This document shows positions 10,850 to 22,069 of a DNA stretch of 64,000 nucleotides, one piece after another. A program made the translations under genes and the position numbers. Source of the stretch: Emydura subglobosa (Eukaryota; Chordata; Testudines; Chelidae). The notes beneath the pieces are model-generated. The model was given only the letters and a program-made list of their open reading frames with translations, did not search any database and was not told the origin of the DNA. Every line of letters begins with the position of its first letter. The first letter of the stretch is position 1. The stretch spans positions 53,983,870 to 54,047,869 of the forward strand of contig ML679966.1 of assembly GCA_007922225.1 (NCBI GenBank), written 5' to 3'.

Positions 10850-10882
10850 ATGACCAACCCCAATTAAATCAATCAACTAAAT
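10850..10882 (-). mobile_element. CR1 LINE 3' tip, second half
   Basis: Resumes the CR1 complement interrupted at 9704 (ACCAACCCCAATTAAATCA). It then degenerates. Confidence 0.65.
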
Positions 10883-10889
10883 CGCTTCA

Positions 10890-13800
10890 TATATGCGAGA
10901 CTGAACTCTTTCGAACAGGGCTGCACATGACTTGTGCCTCATCATGCTCCTATATGAGGGCATAAAGGGCAGAGTGGCCATGATCTTCCCTCAGTTTCTT
11001 CATAATTTGAAGTTCATGATAACTGAAGATTACAAAAGTAAGGAACGGAGAGGTGGTCAGGAGATACACCCTGAATATAGCATCTTGAAGAACCATGGTT
11101 ATTATATGGTAAGTAACTGTTCTCCGGTGAGTAGCAACCAGTGTCCCCCCTGGATGGTGGGAGTGAGAAATATCAGCTGCAGTAGTTAGTGATTTTTGTA
11201 CTGTCGTCCTGCATTTGACATCTGCCCTGGCAGTCAAGTCCAATGCGTAACCACAGCAGAGGTGAATGAAAGGGCCAGCCTGTTTTAAGTGCAATAGGTA
11301 GTCAAGGATCCATGTTATTGGAGGCTGCACTGGGTCAAACCCTGTTGGACAGTCCATGTTGAATATCTCTTACATTCTGATGAATGGGTATTCCTGAATA
11401 ATATCTTCCTGATTTGTTTCAAGACTTCCTGGACTTGCCTAGAGCAGTCTTTGTCCACGGTACTCAGCCAGCCAAGTGCCACATTGACAGGGACGGTTAC
11501 TTTGGGTCTGTTTGGAGTATCTGGCCATAGTGCTGTGAAATCAGATCTAGGCAGCTTGGAAGCTGGACAGATGTTTGGCTGGACATCTGTGGCCTGTTTT
11601 TCAACAAGAACTGTGTTGGCAGGACTACAGGATAATTGTTACTTTGTCTCATTTGATCTTGGATATTATCTTGGGGAATCAATGAAAAGGCATATAGAAG
11701 GCTTGAGACCAGTGGTGAAAGTATTTGGTACCTATTCCAGGCTTGTGCCACAGAAACAAAAGCTCTGGCACTTGGCATTGTTGATGATGGTGATCAAGTC
11801 TATCAAAGGAGTTCCACAATGAAGGAATATTGGCTCTATAATGGATGTTCTTAACAACCACTCGAGGGAAAGAGCTGTGAATGGAACCCCTTTATGTACT
11901 TTCTTGGGTTCCTGCAACCATCTCAGTTCTGTGACAATGTGAGGTGGGATCAGACCTTTCTTGTTCATTTGGTGTTTTGCTGGGAAATAGATCAAATTCA
12001 GCCAGAGTTACATCACAGAGCCAATAGAAGAAATATGGCAAAGGATGTAACGTAAGTGCATGCACACATATGGCCTAGATGCCCCAGACAAGTCCATATC
12101 ATCAAAGCAGAGTTTGATTCCATTTCAGCATACCATTGATTGAATGAACAAGAACCTATCCTACAGAAGGTAAGCTCTTGTGGACCTGGAGTTAATAAAA
12201 GCTTCTATCAACTCTATCTTCTGTGATGGGACAAGAGATGATTTTTCATAGTTCACCAGGAGCCCTAGCTGGAGAACAGGGAAAGGGCATATTCTAGACT
12301 TTCTGCCATCTTCTGCTGCTTTCTGTAACAGAAAGAGGGTGACCATCTTTCAGGTGAGAAAATCACATATAGTAAACGAGGTCTAATAGTTTGCAACGTG
12401 GAGATCCAGTGAGGCAAATTAATATACCTTGCATCCAAATAGACCCAGTTTCTTAGGATCTTTGTCCTTTGGTAGGCTTTTATTGGACTTGAACGTCTCT
12501 GGTACCACCAAAACAACCACAAGCCCTTGAATTGGGTGGGCATAGAAGTATTTATAAGTAGGAGGAAAAATGGCCAAGATTTGGTCAGATCCGGAACCCT
12601 CTGACTGACAGGGAGTGAGAACCTGGGCTACAGGAGTTGTGCTTAAAATATAAAAAAAAGTTTGTGGGACTTTTCCTGTATGAATTTCATTTCAATGTGA
12701 GACAGAAGGCCCTGGAATGCCTTAAAGTGATTGATTGCTGACTTTGGGACTGGCATCACCACCTTATCTGGTAATGAGCATAGCATCTTGTGTGTAGATG
12801 GGGGTTATTAATGTCCTTCCATTACCTCTTTCTCATGGAGGCAATTGTCCAGCTCTTGTGTGAGTGGTCTGCCTAATGATGCCACTAAGGAACAGGATCT
12901 CCTCCTCTTTCTGGATGTATGAGAGGGATATCTGCTCCTGGACCTGAATAATGATGGTTTTCAGTAGGGCCACTACAGTCCTGGTGGCATGCTCTAGAGA
13001 CATTGGCCAGCTAGAGGCACTTAGCTCGATGCCACTCACAGCCCAGCTGAGATGGATCTCTAAAGAAAAGTCAGCTGGTATGCTCCTTAAGATTGCTTTT
13101 TGAAGGCAGGGAAGAGGGGTCCTGCTCAACACAGGAGAAAAAGGAGTAGGATGGTGAAGCGAAGATCTCCTCTTCCAGTGGTGGTGCTGTATGCTGATAC
13201 AATAATGGTATTGGCTCTGGTTCTAGTCGTTGCTTCAGTGTGTGAGACTATACTTGTTAGGTGCTCTGTGTGCAAGTCATTCCCCTCAGTTCTTTCTCAG
13301 CAGCAAGCTGGAACCTATCTGAGACATGGGTCTTTCCAAGGTTGATGGGAATCTGTCTATCACAGGACAGGCAGGGTTTGAACTCTGATGGTGTAGCACC
13401 CGCCATGAGGTGTGGCAGTTGATTTGAAGTATTGCATCCTGCTGTACAGAGAGTGTAGGGGAGTGTATGATGATTTTCTTTTTCTTTTCTTTAAATGTCC
13501 AATTTGAGGAGAAGGAGTCTCAAGATGAAGTTTCTTCAAAAAAATTAGTTGAAAAACAGAGCTGAAGTCTCTACCAAGATTATACTTGTTAAGTTCCAGC
13601 TTGCTGCTGAGAAGGAACTGAGGAAGAGTTGCAGCTGCCTCAGCTTTAATGCCCTCTTATGGGAGCACAAGGAAGCACAGGGTGAATGTGCAGCCCCGAT
13701 GGACGCTACTATTCAAAAGACTCCCATCTTATACATGAGTCTGATGGACGCCAACCATGGGATCCAGACTGACATGACATGAAGTTAAAGATTCAGTAAA
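10890..13800 (-). mobile_element. Decayed DIRS-like tyrosine-recombinase retrotransposon relic
   Basis: Minus-strand frames between about 13130 and 11500 give broken protein pieces in order: a gag-like piece (12833-13132), then reverse-transcriptase-like pieces. The most telling is GLLVNYEKSSLVPSQKIE (12161-12346), which resembles the DIRS reverse transcriptase segment around a loop and 'SQ.I.F.G' motif. It is followed by pieces like LGHMCACTYVTSF. Stops and frameshifts separate them. A CATCTTGAAGAACCATGGTT-type segment near 11080-11130 resembles the non-coding part of DIRS copies seen in turtles. No recombinase domain was recognised, and the ends are uncertain. Confidence 0.5.
12161..12543 (-). 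pseudogene. Reverse transcriptase fragment, DIRS-like
   Basis: Two overlapping minus frames (12265-12543 and 12161-12346) encode consecutive pieces. The junction shows a frameshift near 12300. The end reads VNYEKSSLVPSQ then an 'E.F..S' stretch, like the RT thumb start of DIRS elements. The YxDD-type catalytic motif was not seen in the surviving pieces, so this is an inactive relic. Confidence 0.45.
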
Positions 13801-13816
13801 TAGAAATACTTTAGAG

Positions 13817-14015
13817 CAGCAGTTCCCAACCTTTTCAAGTGTGCGGACCCCTTTTCAACCTCCAGACATTTCATAGACCACTATGTGCTACTAGCTTTAT
13901 TTGAAATTGTACATTTCCTTGGTGAGGATGCTATTATTTTTCTCTTCTGCAGACCCCCTGTAGTTGACTCATGGACCACCAGGGGGGTCCGCGGAACACA
14001 GATTTGGAACCGCTG
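13817..14015. mobile_element. hAT-type MITE (about 199 bp)
   Basis: Terminal inverted repeats CAGCAGTTCCCAACC and GGTTCC...GGAACCGCTG type ends are visible. The flanks are CTTTAGAG (13809-13816) and CTCTAAAG (14016-14023), a 6/8 match that fits the hAT preference for an nTCTAGAn target. No transposase is present. Confidence 0.8.
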
Positions 14016-14023
14016 CTCTAAAG

Positions 14024-16886
14024 ATTGGAAAACAGTCTAGCCTTTGTCTCTCAATATATTTATTTAACTAAATAACTGCACTAAAGTTTACTGAATATTT
14101 TACAATACTGTATATATAACAAGTGCAATATGAAGTAAATTATAAACGGCCACCACAGTTAAGTGCCCTGAGTTTATTTAAATGTGTATTTGCTGTATTG
14201 CACACTTATAATTCATTTTTCTTTTCTCTGCCCTTCCTTACCTCCCCTCTGCTCACTAGTCTTCAATTCCCTTGCAAATCATTTTGAACAAGAAAATATT
14301 ATTGGACACAAGGGGCAAATGAAAAACTGATCTGAATTTACCTAGTGCAAGAATCCATTTTAAAGAGAAAGGACAGTAGTCTTTGTTTAGTGGAAAGAGT
14401 CTAATTCACTTCAAGTACTTCAATAGGTCATTTCTGCCTTCATACAGACAGATACTGCATTTGGAGTTGTTCTGCAAAGTGAAAACATACTTATCACAGT
14501 CTTCCTAAGATTCCTTTTTGAAATGCACCTAACGTAGATTCACCGATCTGTGTTAAATATAACAATGGTCAGAGGTGTGGGGAGGGACTGAATGAAAAAA
14601 ATGTCTAGAATTAATCACCACTTAGTCAAAGATGCTCAGCTAGTTTTCTAGATTAACTGCTGAGATCAATGCCAAATAAATGTATTTGCATTTTGGGGTA
14701 ACATTTGTTCATTCAGGGGAGCAGTGTGATGTCATTTTCATTGAAATCCTCTTTCACTAACTTTCACCTCCAGTACTGGTAAATACTTTGTAAATCATAT
14801 TGATAAAAATTACAAAAAGTGAAAGTCACTGTCTTTGCCTCTATATTTTACGCATTTTCTGTTTTATAGAAAGGCAGATTTTTGCAGCTAAAAATTACCT
14901 TTGACCTCAGCAAATACCTAAGCAAACATTTAGAGCTAGTCAAAATATTCTGATGAATAAATGTCAGAATTTGTCTGTCAAAATTTTGCAGAGACTCTTC
15001 AATTTTCATGAACTTCCACCAGGGAGATTTCCATTGGGCGTGATAAGAGGCCTAGAGTCTGGCAGCCCCAACTCCTATGTACCTGGTTTCTCAGCAGCCT
15101 GAAGGGCTGATGGAAAGTCAGGAACCTGGAAGCCCTTGGCTCCCAAGCTCACAGTTCCTTGGCAGCATGGACTACCAAGACTCTGCTCTGGGCCAGCCCA
15201 TCATGCAGAGTGCCCTGGAGTGGCGAATCCATTCCTCTTTGTGAAGGATTTTGAAATCCTCCACAAAATGAAATTACCCATATTATTTCCATTTTGCCAC
15301 CTAGAACGGACACAGATTTTTGGATCCTGCCTAGGGACACAGGGCTCTTCTGTTGTCATTCTTGTGTCGGGAGCTTGAACCCTGAATAAAGAGAAAAATA
15401 ATTTTTGCCAAGTGATTCTGTTAGATCATGTGGGTCTAATTAACGCTTATCTATGAGTATAAAAGAGAATGGATTGTCTTCCTGAAAAAATGAGATCTTG
15501 AGACTGAGTTAGAGGAGGTCCTCCAGAGAAAATCCTAGGCTGAGCCAAGTTTGGGGAAAGAGCTTTGGCAGGTTTATTTTGTATTTTTTGGATTACCGAT
15601 AAAGAAAGTGGTAAGTTTGGGCCAGATATGGTGTGCGGATATTTTGTTTTAAGCAGGGTGGAAACTTTACCTTCTTCTACTATTATATAAAGTTGTATTT
15701 TGCTGGTGCAAATGGCACCAGTGAAAATGGAAGCAAATAATTTTCAAAACTTTGTCTAACAATTAAAAATGCTTTTAAAATGTTAGGATTTTATATACAC
15801 TTAGGAATTCATATAAAATTTTATAGTGGTCTCACTTATCTGAAAGTCTGCTGTTACATCTGTAATATTTACAACATTATGTGTAATTAAACTTTTAAAG
15901 TTTTTCATGAGTTTTGTCAATGATGCGATTACTTCCTTTTTAAAACAGAAAAACTACCCTTCTGCTGAGGTTGCTTGAGTTAACAGCTGTAGTGAGCAGG
16001 ATTGCCGCCAATTACACCATGGATGGAAAATGAATATTTTCATATTTTGAAAAAGATATGTACAAATGGAAAATGGATACATGACAAGGAAGCTTGACAA
16101 AGAAAGGGGAGGATTTAAAACACCATTGAAGATGACATATGACAAGGTACAATATTTCCAAAACTGGACTATGCTCAATGTAGAAAGAGCCCTCAGGCTA
16201 AGTTAGTGTAAATATTTTTGTACTGAAGCAACCGCCTCTTGATGCTGAATGATACCCTGTCTTGCAAGAAAGAACCACAGACTGTTTCATTTTCCCAGAA
16301 AGGTTCCTATTCATGTAGGCTTTGAATTATCAGTGAAAGATCAATACCAATGTATATGCTAAAATAAAAATATTCAGGGCTAAATTTTGTCCTTACTTAC
16401 CCAGACTTCAATGAGGATGCATGGGTATAACTGAGGGTCAAATTTGGTCCTCATTCTGGACAACTAGGAACAATCCCCACAAATGCAACTTTCCAGATGT
16501 ATTTTGCCACACTAACCCATCTCTTCACCACACAACATTTGCTAGCAAATATTTTCAAATGCAATTGGATGCAAACAATACTTCACATGGATACTTTGTT
16601 TATTAATTGGATGATCGTTTATAAACAACTAATTCAGTCAAAAAAGACAGAGAAACAGAGAGGACTTATTTATGTAATCTACTCAAAAGAAACCCAGAAT
16701 GTTCTACTATTAATACAACGGATACTATAAAAATAAGCTTGATTCTTCATTAGACAAAACCTCAGACAAGACAACAAAGGTAAAACATCTGCACTGTAGC
16801 TGCATTGTTTGTGAACTCTCTCAAGGAAATTCTGCTCTAGTTTGACTATTAAGGACTTTCCCAACTTATCCTAAAAAGTGGCAGTT
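14024..16886. other. Intronic sequence with no recognised element
   Basis: No exon or repeat family recognised. Open frames at 15136-15378 and elsewhere lack splice or family support. Confidence 0.5.
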
Positions 16887-16950
16887 GTACTTGTGCCCAT
16901 TTTCCATTTTCATTTGGTGTACTTGTGCCCATTTTCCATTTTCATTTGGT
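16887..16950. repeat. Perfect 32-base tandem duplication
   Basis: The unit beginning GTACTTGTGCCCATTTTCCA is repeated immediately and without mismatch (16887-16918 and 16919-16950), indicating a recent local duplication or an assembly artefact. Confidence 0.95.
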
Positions 16951-18259
16951 TATCTGTGAAAAGGCATCAAGTTAATTTCTATCCTAAGGAAACCAGCAGT
17001 AGTGATATTGCCAATATTTGTTGAGACACAAGACGTCACCACACAATTTTTTCACAGACGGAACTGCTTTTCATATCTCTCTAACACTATAAGGACATTT
17101 TTCAAAACATGTACCAGTAAGATAACAAATTCAGCCTGGGTACTGAGAGGAAATTGTGCTTTTGTGTGCATTCATTGTTTAACAAGTCAAAGACACAATC
17201 CAGCTTTACTAGTAAGACTGAACTTAATTCCCCTATTGGGGCTACAATCAGAAGATTGAGTCAGGCACCCTGCATTGCAGTATGGACTTGTAATTCAAAA
17301 GTGTCATATATTCATTGCTATGAGTCCCTTATGACTGACATATAAGATGAAGAATTGAGCAGGCGGTATTAAGTGATAATGTTAAGCGGAGAAAAGCTTA
17401 AGTTATAGATAGGTGAGGCACTGTTATTGGTAAAAGTACCATTGCTTGAACTTATAGCTATCCTGGACAAAACATCACTGAATCCTACATTAGCACAGAA
17501 ATGGACCCATAGGTCTTCTGCATATTTAACATATACTATAGTACAAGGACAACTAAAGACTGTGCCTAGTGGTATGTCTGTTGGATTTCATTTTCATGTA
17601 TAGTAAGCAAAACCAAGAGATAGGACTTCTTTCTTTTTAAAAACCTTAATTCTGAATTTAAAAAAATCTGTAATAGCATAAAACCATACACATATAAAAA
17701 TGAGAAAAGAGGCAAAAGATGGCTACTGTTTTTCCTAATTAAAATGATAATCTAATATCTGTATACAGTAAACAAATGATCTAATGCTGTAGTGCCATCC
17801 AATTTCTATAGATTTAGTGGGGTATATTTTCACTATGATGAACATGGAATTCATTAAAATTATATAGTGCTTGGCTGAGTAATAGGACACACAGAATTTA
17901 TCAGTTTTAATTTAGAGATGAGCTAATTAATGAAGTTAGTTGATTGATTAGAATGGAGATAATGTCTTTATTTTTAAAAAGAAGAAATGGAATGAATATC
18001 TCTGTAGAGATTTAAGCAGCTTCTGATCAATGGAATATATACACTTTAGCTATAAATTTGTGTCAGCTAGTTGATAAGATAACATAATGAAAACAAATAT
18101 CAGAGATTAATCTAATGGTTAAGCCTCTAGTTCCAGACCTATGTGAGAAAGCACAACAATTTATTACCTCCTCCCCAGCCTGCCAGCACCCAGAAATCAG
18201 AGCAGTTCTGATGCACCCTTGTTTGATGAGGATCATTGCCTCATGTAAGTCTCAGATAT
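16951..18259. other. Intronic sequence with no recognised element
   Basis: AT-rich; nothing recognised. Confidence 0.5.
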
Positions 18260-18725
18260 TTCGTAGAGACAAGGTGGGTGAGATAATATCTTTGAATGGA
18301 CCAACTTCTGTTGGCGAATGAGAAGCTTTTAAGCCTGGCCTCTTCTTCAGATCTCGGAAAGGTAATTAGAGTGTCACTGCTAAATATGAGGTGAAACAGA
18401 TTGTTAAGCATAGAGACAATTCAAGATGAGATGGACAATTAACATCTCTGCAGTGATATGACAAAGGAAGGTCAGTGAGTTACAGACTTTTGTAAAGAGA
18501 CAAAGCCAGTGTCGCTACTGAATCCATGATTTTAAGTGCCTAGCAAAGTTATGAATTAAAGCTCCCAGGCTGGTCTTATCTTTCCCAGACATAAAGAAGA
18601 GCTCTGTATAGCTCAAAAGCTTGTCTCTTTTACGAACAGAAGTTGGTCTAATAAAAGATAGCACCTCACCCACTTAGCCTTTCTTATTTCTTGGGACCAA
18701 CATGGCTACCACAACACTGCAAACA
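18260..18725. mobile_element. Fold-back repeat with about 90-base inverted arms
   Basis: The left arm (about 18265-18355) contains GACAAGGTGGGTGAGATAAT and GGACCAACTTCTGTTGGC. The right arm (about 18587-18688) contains the complement (GAACAGAAGTTGGTCTAATA, CACCTCACCCACTTAG). The spacer is about 230 bases. A lone right arm with its flank recurs at 23955-24085, so this is an interspersed family. Confidence 0.75.
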
Positions 18726-19346
18726 TCATCAAATATTTGGGGAATTTTGATCGGCTGACTGGTTAGTTTAATTTTTTCTGGAACATTTTGTAACTGCACG
18801 AGTATTCTCTCCTTAAAATAATTTATGTAAACAAACCATTGAAAATGACATTAAAGTAAAAAAAGGAATAATTTCTAACAAACAATTATGTGCTGTTGAG
18901 GTTCTCTTGTTATGAGAATGTCAGCTTATTCATGCTGGATGCCAGAACAGTTTTAGAATAATGCCATGTGGTTCCAATCAATCATACCACTCTTAAGAGA
19001 TCCCTTTTATAAGCATAAGAATGACCCCATTAAAAGCATGTAGGTACATCTAGGAGAGAAGGAAAGAAGAGTGGGAAAGCAAGAAAGAACAATGAACTTC
19101 CAAGAGTCTAACAAGTTCTCCACTTCAGTCCCCAGAACATTCCTAGTACTGATGTTAACTCTATTGTCCTACTTAACATTTATTTAAGAAAATAAAATAC
19201 TATTAAAAATTGTAACAACTTTTAATTTTAACTCAACCAAATCTTGTGTCTGTGTTATGTGTCAGGGACAAGTCTTATATTCTCTTCCTGTTGTAACCTG
19301 GCTCTGCACTGGGCCCAGCAGATCCCCAGTATAGTTGGGTTTGCAC

Positions 19347-19470
19347 TCGAGTGACCAGATGTCCTGATTTGATAGGAACAGTCCCGATATTCGGGGCTTT
19401 TTCTTATATAGCACCTGTTACCCCCCTGTACCCTATCCTGATTTTTCACACTTGCTATCTGGTCACCCTA
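19347..19470. mobile_element. hAT-type MITE with exact 8-base target duplication
   Basis: Ends are TCGAGTGACCAGAT and ATCTGGTCACCCTA, inverted over about 12 bases. Flanks are GTTTGCAC (19339-19346) and GTTTGCAC (19471-19478), an exact 8-base duplication. Same family as 44840-44973, which is in the opposite orientation. Confidence 0.9.
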
Positions 19471-19478
19471 GTTTGCAC

Positions 19479-20885
19479 AGAAGGAATCAACTTGCTCTTT
19501 GAGTGTATACTTGATGGAAAGGGAGGAGACAGGAGATCATGCAGTCCTTTGCAGATCCTAAACCTCTCATCTGGGCCACACACGCTACTGCAGCATTAGG
19601 GACTGGAGCTTTCTTGCTGTGGTTTTTGAAGATCCACAGGGGAGGCTTTTTTCCTCCCAGATTCCATTTTGAAGTCCTTTGGAAGTGCAGCCCATTGGCT
19701 CCCCTAGTTTTCAGTTATCTAAGGAGGAAGCTGCCTTCTGCGTGGAGCTGTGGAAACACTGCACACTCCAATTGCTTCCCTAGCATCCTTCTCAGTATCT
19801 GAAACAGGGGCTAGATTACCAGATATGTGTATGTGATTCCCCCCTGGACTGAGTAGATATCTTTAGCCTTAAAGCCTGACAAAAACCTACACTCCAATTA
19901 ACTTTGTGTCCTGATAGCTATAAAAAACAAAACAAAACAAAATAAAAACTTATACCAGCAGAATTTCTGGGCACACACAAACAGTAACACAAATGGCCAA
20001 TTAGCTTCATTGTAGTCATAACACTTTTTATGCCCAGAATAAGCTCTTCTTCTGAATAGGATGTTCTGCATAATCTATTATCAGAAAAGTAAATACTATA
20101 TACTGAATGAATATGCACTTGGATATTATTCATTGCACTCAATTATTCATTTTCCCTTTAACATCTGCAATAAATAATTTAAAGCAGGATTGTCATGGCA
20201 GATAAGTGAAAGTCTTGCTGTGAGAATTTAAATTCATTCCCCTCCTTTCCCCCGCTAGTTACTAATTACATGACCTCTCATTATCTTGTTAAAAAGACCT
20301 CTGATGATCATGTGGGATAGCAAGATGCAGAAAAAGTTACTTAGAATTAACGGTAAAACCCATTCCATTGTAGATGGTCAATCTAAAATATTACTTACCA
20401 TTTAAGTCATTAGTCAAGCTTTTAATATACAACTAATTTGGTGCAGAGGCCCTATTACATGTGCTCTGTATAATCTATGCCTGTTTGGTGTGGCATTCTG
20501 TCCTCTACTAGAGGCACCTAGCCCAGCTAGAGATAGCTAAGGCTGAAGCAGACTCATCAAAGGGCCAATGCAGAAGTCCTAGGTTCCGTCCCACCTGCCG
20601 ACGACCAGGGTCTGTCAGTGTTACATCTGCACTGGAGTAAACTGCACAGTAAGGGATCTGTAATTCTGTAAACAGTGTATTTAAGGTGTGGGGGCTTGTT
20701 TTGTTTATTTTGTTGGCACAAACAAGCTTATGATGAAAAACTCAAACATTCATTGTGTTCAGATAATACATTAGTGAAACTGATCGGCTTTTCTTCTGTG
20801 GCAAACCTTTCTGGAATCTATTTAGATGTAAATGAAACAAAGCAGCTTGTGGTCTGGAGGAAGTAGTAGAAGCAAGTTAATTTCT
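19479..20885. other. Intronic sequence with no recognised element
   Basis: Contains a short A/C simple stretch near 19921-19950 but no recognised exon or family. Confidence 0.5.
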
Positions 20886-20902
20886 CCCCCCCCCCCCCCC
20901 CA
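20886..20902 (+). repeat. Poly-C run, 17 bases
   Basis: An uninterrupted run of 17 C. Length in the assembly may not be reliable. Confidence 0.9.
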
Positions 20903-21017
20903 TGCAGTGGCAAATATAACAAGATGACTGGTCTAAAATGAAGAACCAGACACAACAGAGACTGAAATTTCTCCTAAGGAGCAGCAAGAGACAATAAACT
21001 TGTATCAAATAGCTTCA

Positions 21018-21240
21018 TCGATTCCCAGGCCAGAAGGGACCACTGTGGTCTCTAATTTGACCTTCTGTATAGCACAGGCCATAGAACTTTACTAAAATAA
21101 TTTCTAGAGCAGATCTTTTAGAAAAACAACCAATCTTGATTTAAAAATTGCCCGTGATGGAGAATCCACAAAAAACCTGACAGGCAGATTCTAGCAATAT
21201 GCCATCTAACCTTTTCCAAATTTTTGTCCAAGGTGGAACT
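21018..21240 (-). mobile_element. CR1-type LINE 3' fragment
   Basis: The plus strand gives GATTCCCAGGCCAGAAGGGA, then AGCACAGGCCATAGAACTTT and CAATCTTGATTTAAAAATTG with GTGATGGAGAATCCAC, the complement of a CR1 3' region of the same type as 258-358. Confidence 0.85.
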
Positions 21241-21925
21241 TGAATAGACATTGGCTGGGCTGATTCGGTTCAAAGGATTACTACTTATCCCCTGGAGCTA
21301 TCCAGCTGGTGTAAAGCACTCAGCTAAGCCACATGATCTGGAAACACTTTAAAAATGGACTAGACAAAGTGCAAACACATCAGAAGTGTTTATTTTAGCA
21401 CAAGAGGGACAGGCTACACATTTGTGTTAAATTACATTCTCCCTCTTTTTCAGTGCTAGAGAAATTAACTTTTGCAGGTTTCTTTAAAAGAAAAAAAACT
21501 ATAAAAATAGGAAAAAATAATGAATAGCATTCTCCTCCCTTTATTCTAAGATGCTATATGGAACAATCTTGCAAGGAATGGACTTTATGATCGAGTATGA
21601 AGACAACTGACTTCTATAATTCTAAACTCAGCAAAAAAACCTGCAAGCTGTCCTCCTCCCCGCCCCGTTTCATTAGTCTTGAGCTTGACTAAGTGGATGG
21701 GTGTTTGCTAAGAAGCTTATTTTAAAAAATATGATAAGTTATGAAATTCATGCTTCAAGGCATATTCCAACCATGATCTGACAGGGATTATGAAGAAAGG
21801 CTCCCTAGACATGGGTTATTCTGACTATTCCTGAATTTCTTGCACGTCCCTCTGAAGCATCTGGTATTGCTCTAAGAGACAATACATTGAACTTTGTCTT
21901 TACTTCAAAAAGCATGATTTCTTGA

Positions 21926-22069
21926 TGTAAGTCCTAGTGGAGACAAAGCAAAGCTAGTTTTTACCTTAGTTTAGCTAGGTGAGGTAAACCCTAGTTGGTG
22001 CTGGCCTGACCTTGACTATCTAAATCAAAGTAAAAACTAACTGTGTCTTGTGTCCACTAGGACTTTACA
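21926..22069. mobile_element. Short inverted-repeat element
   Basis: TGTAAGTCCTAGTGGAGACA at the left end and TGTCCACTAGGACTTTACA at the right end are inverted copies, with the similarity running further inward (AGTTTTTACC against GTAAAAACT). About 144 bases long. No clear flanking duplication was found. Confidence 0.75.
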
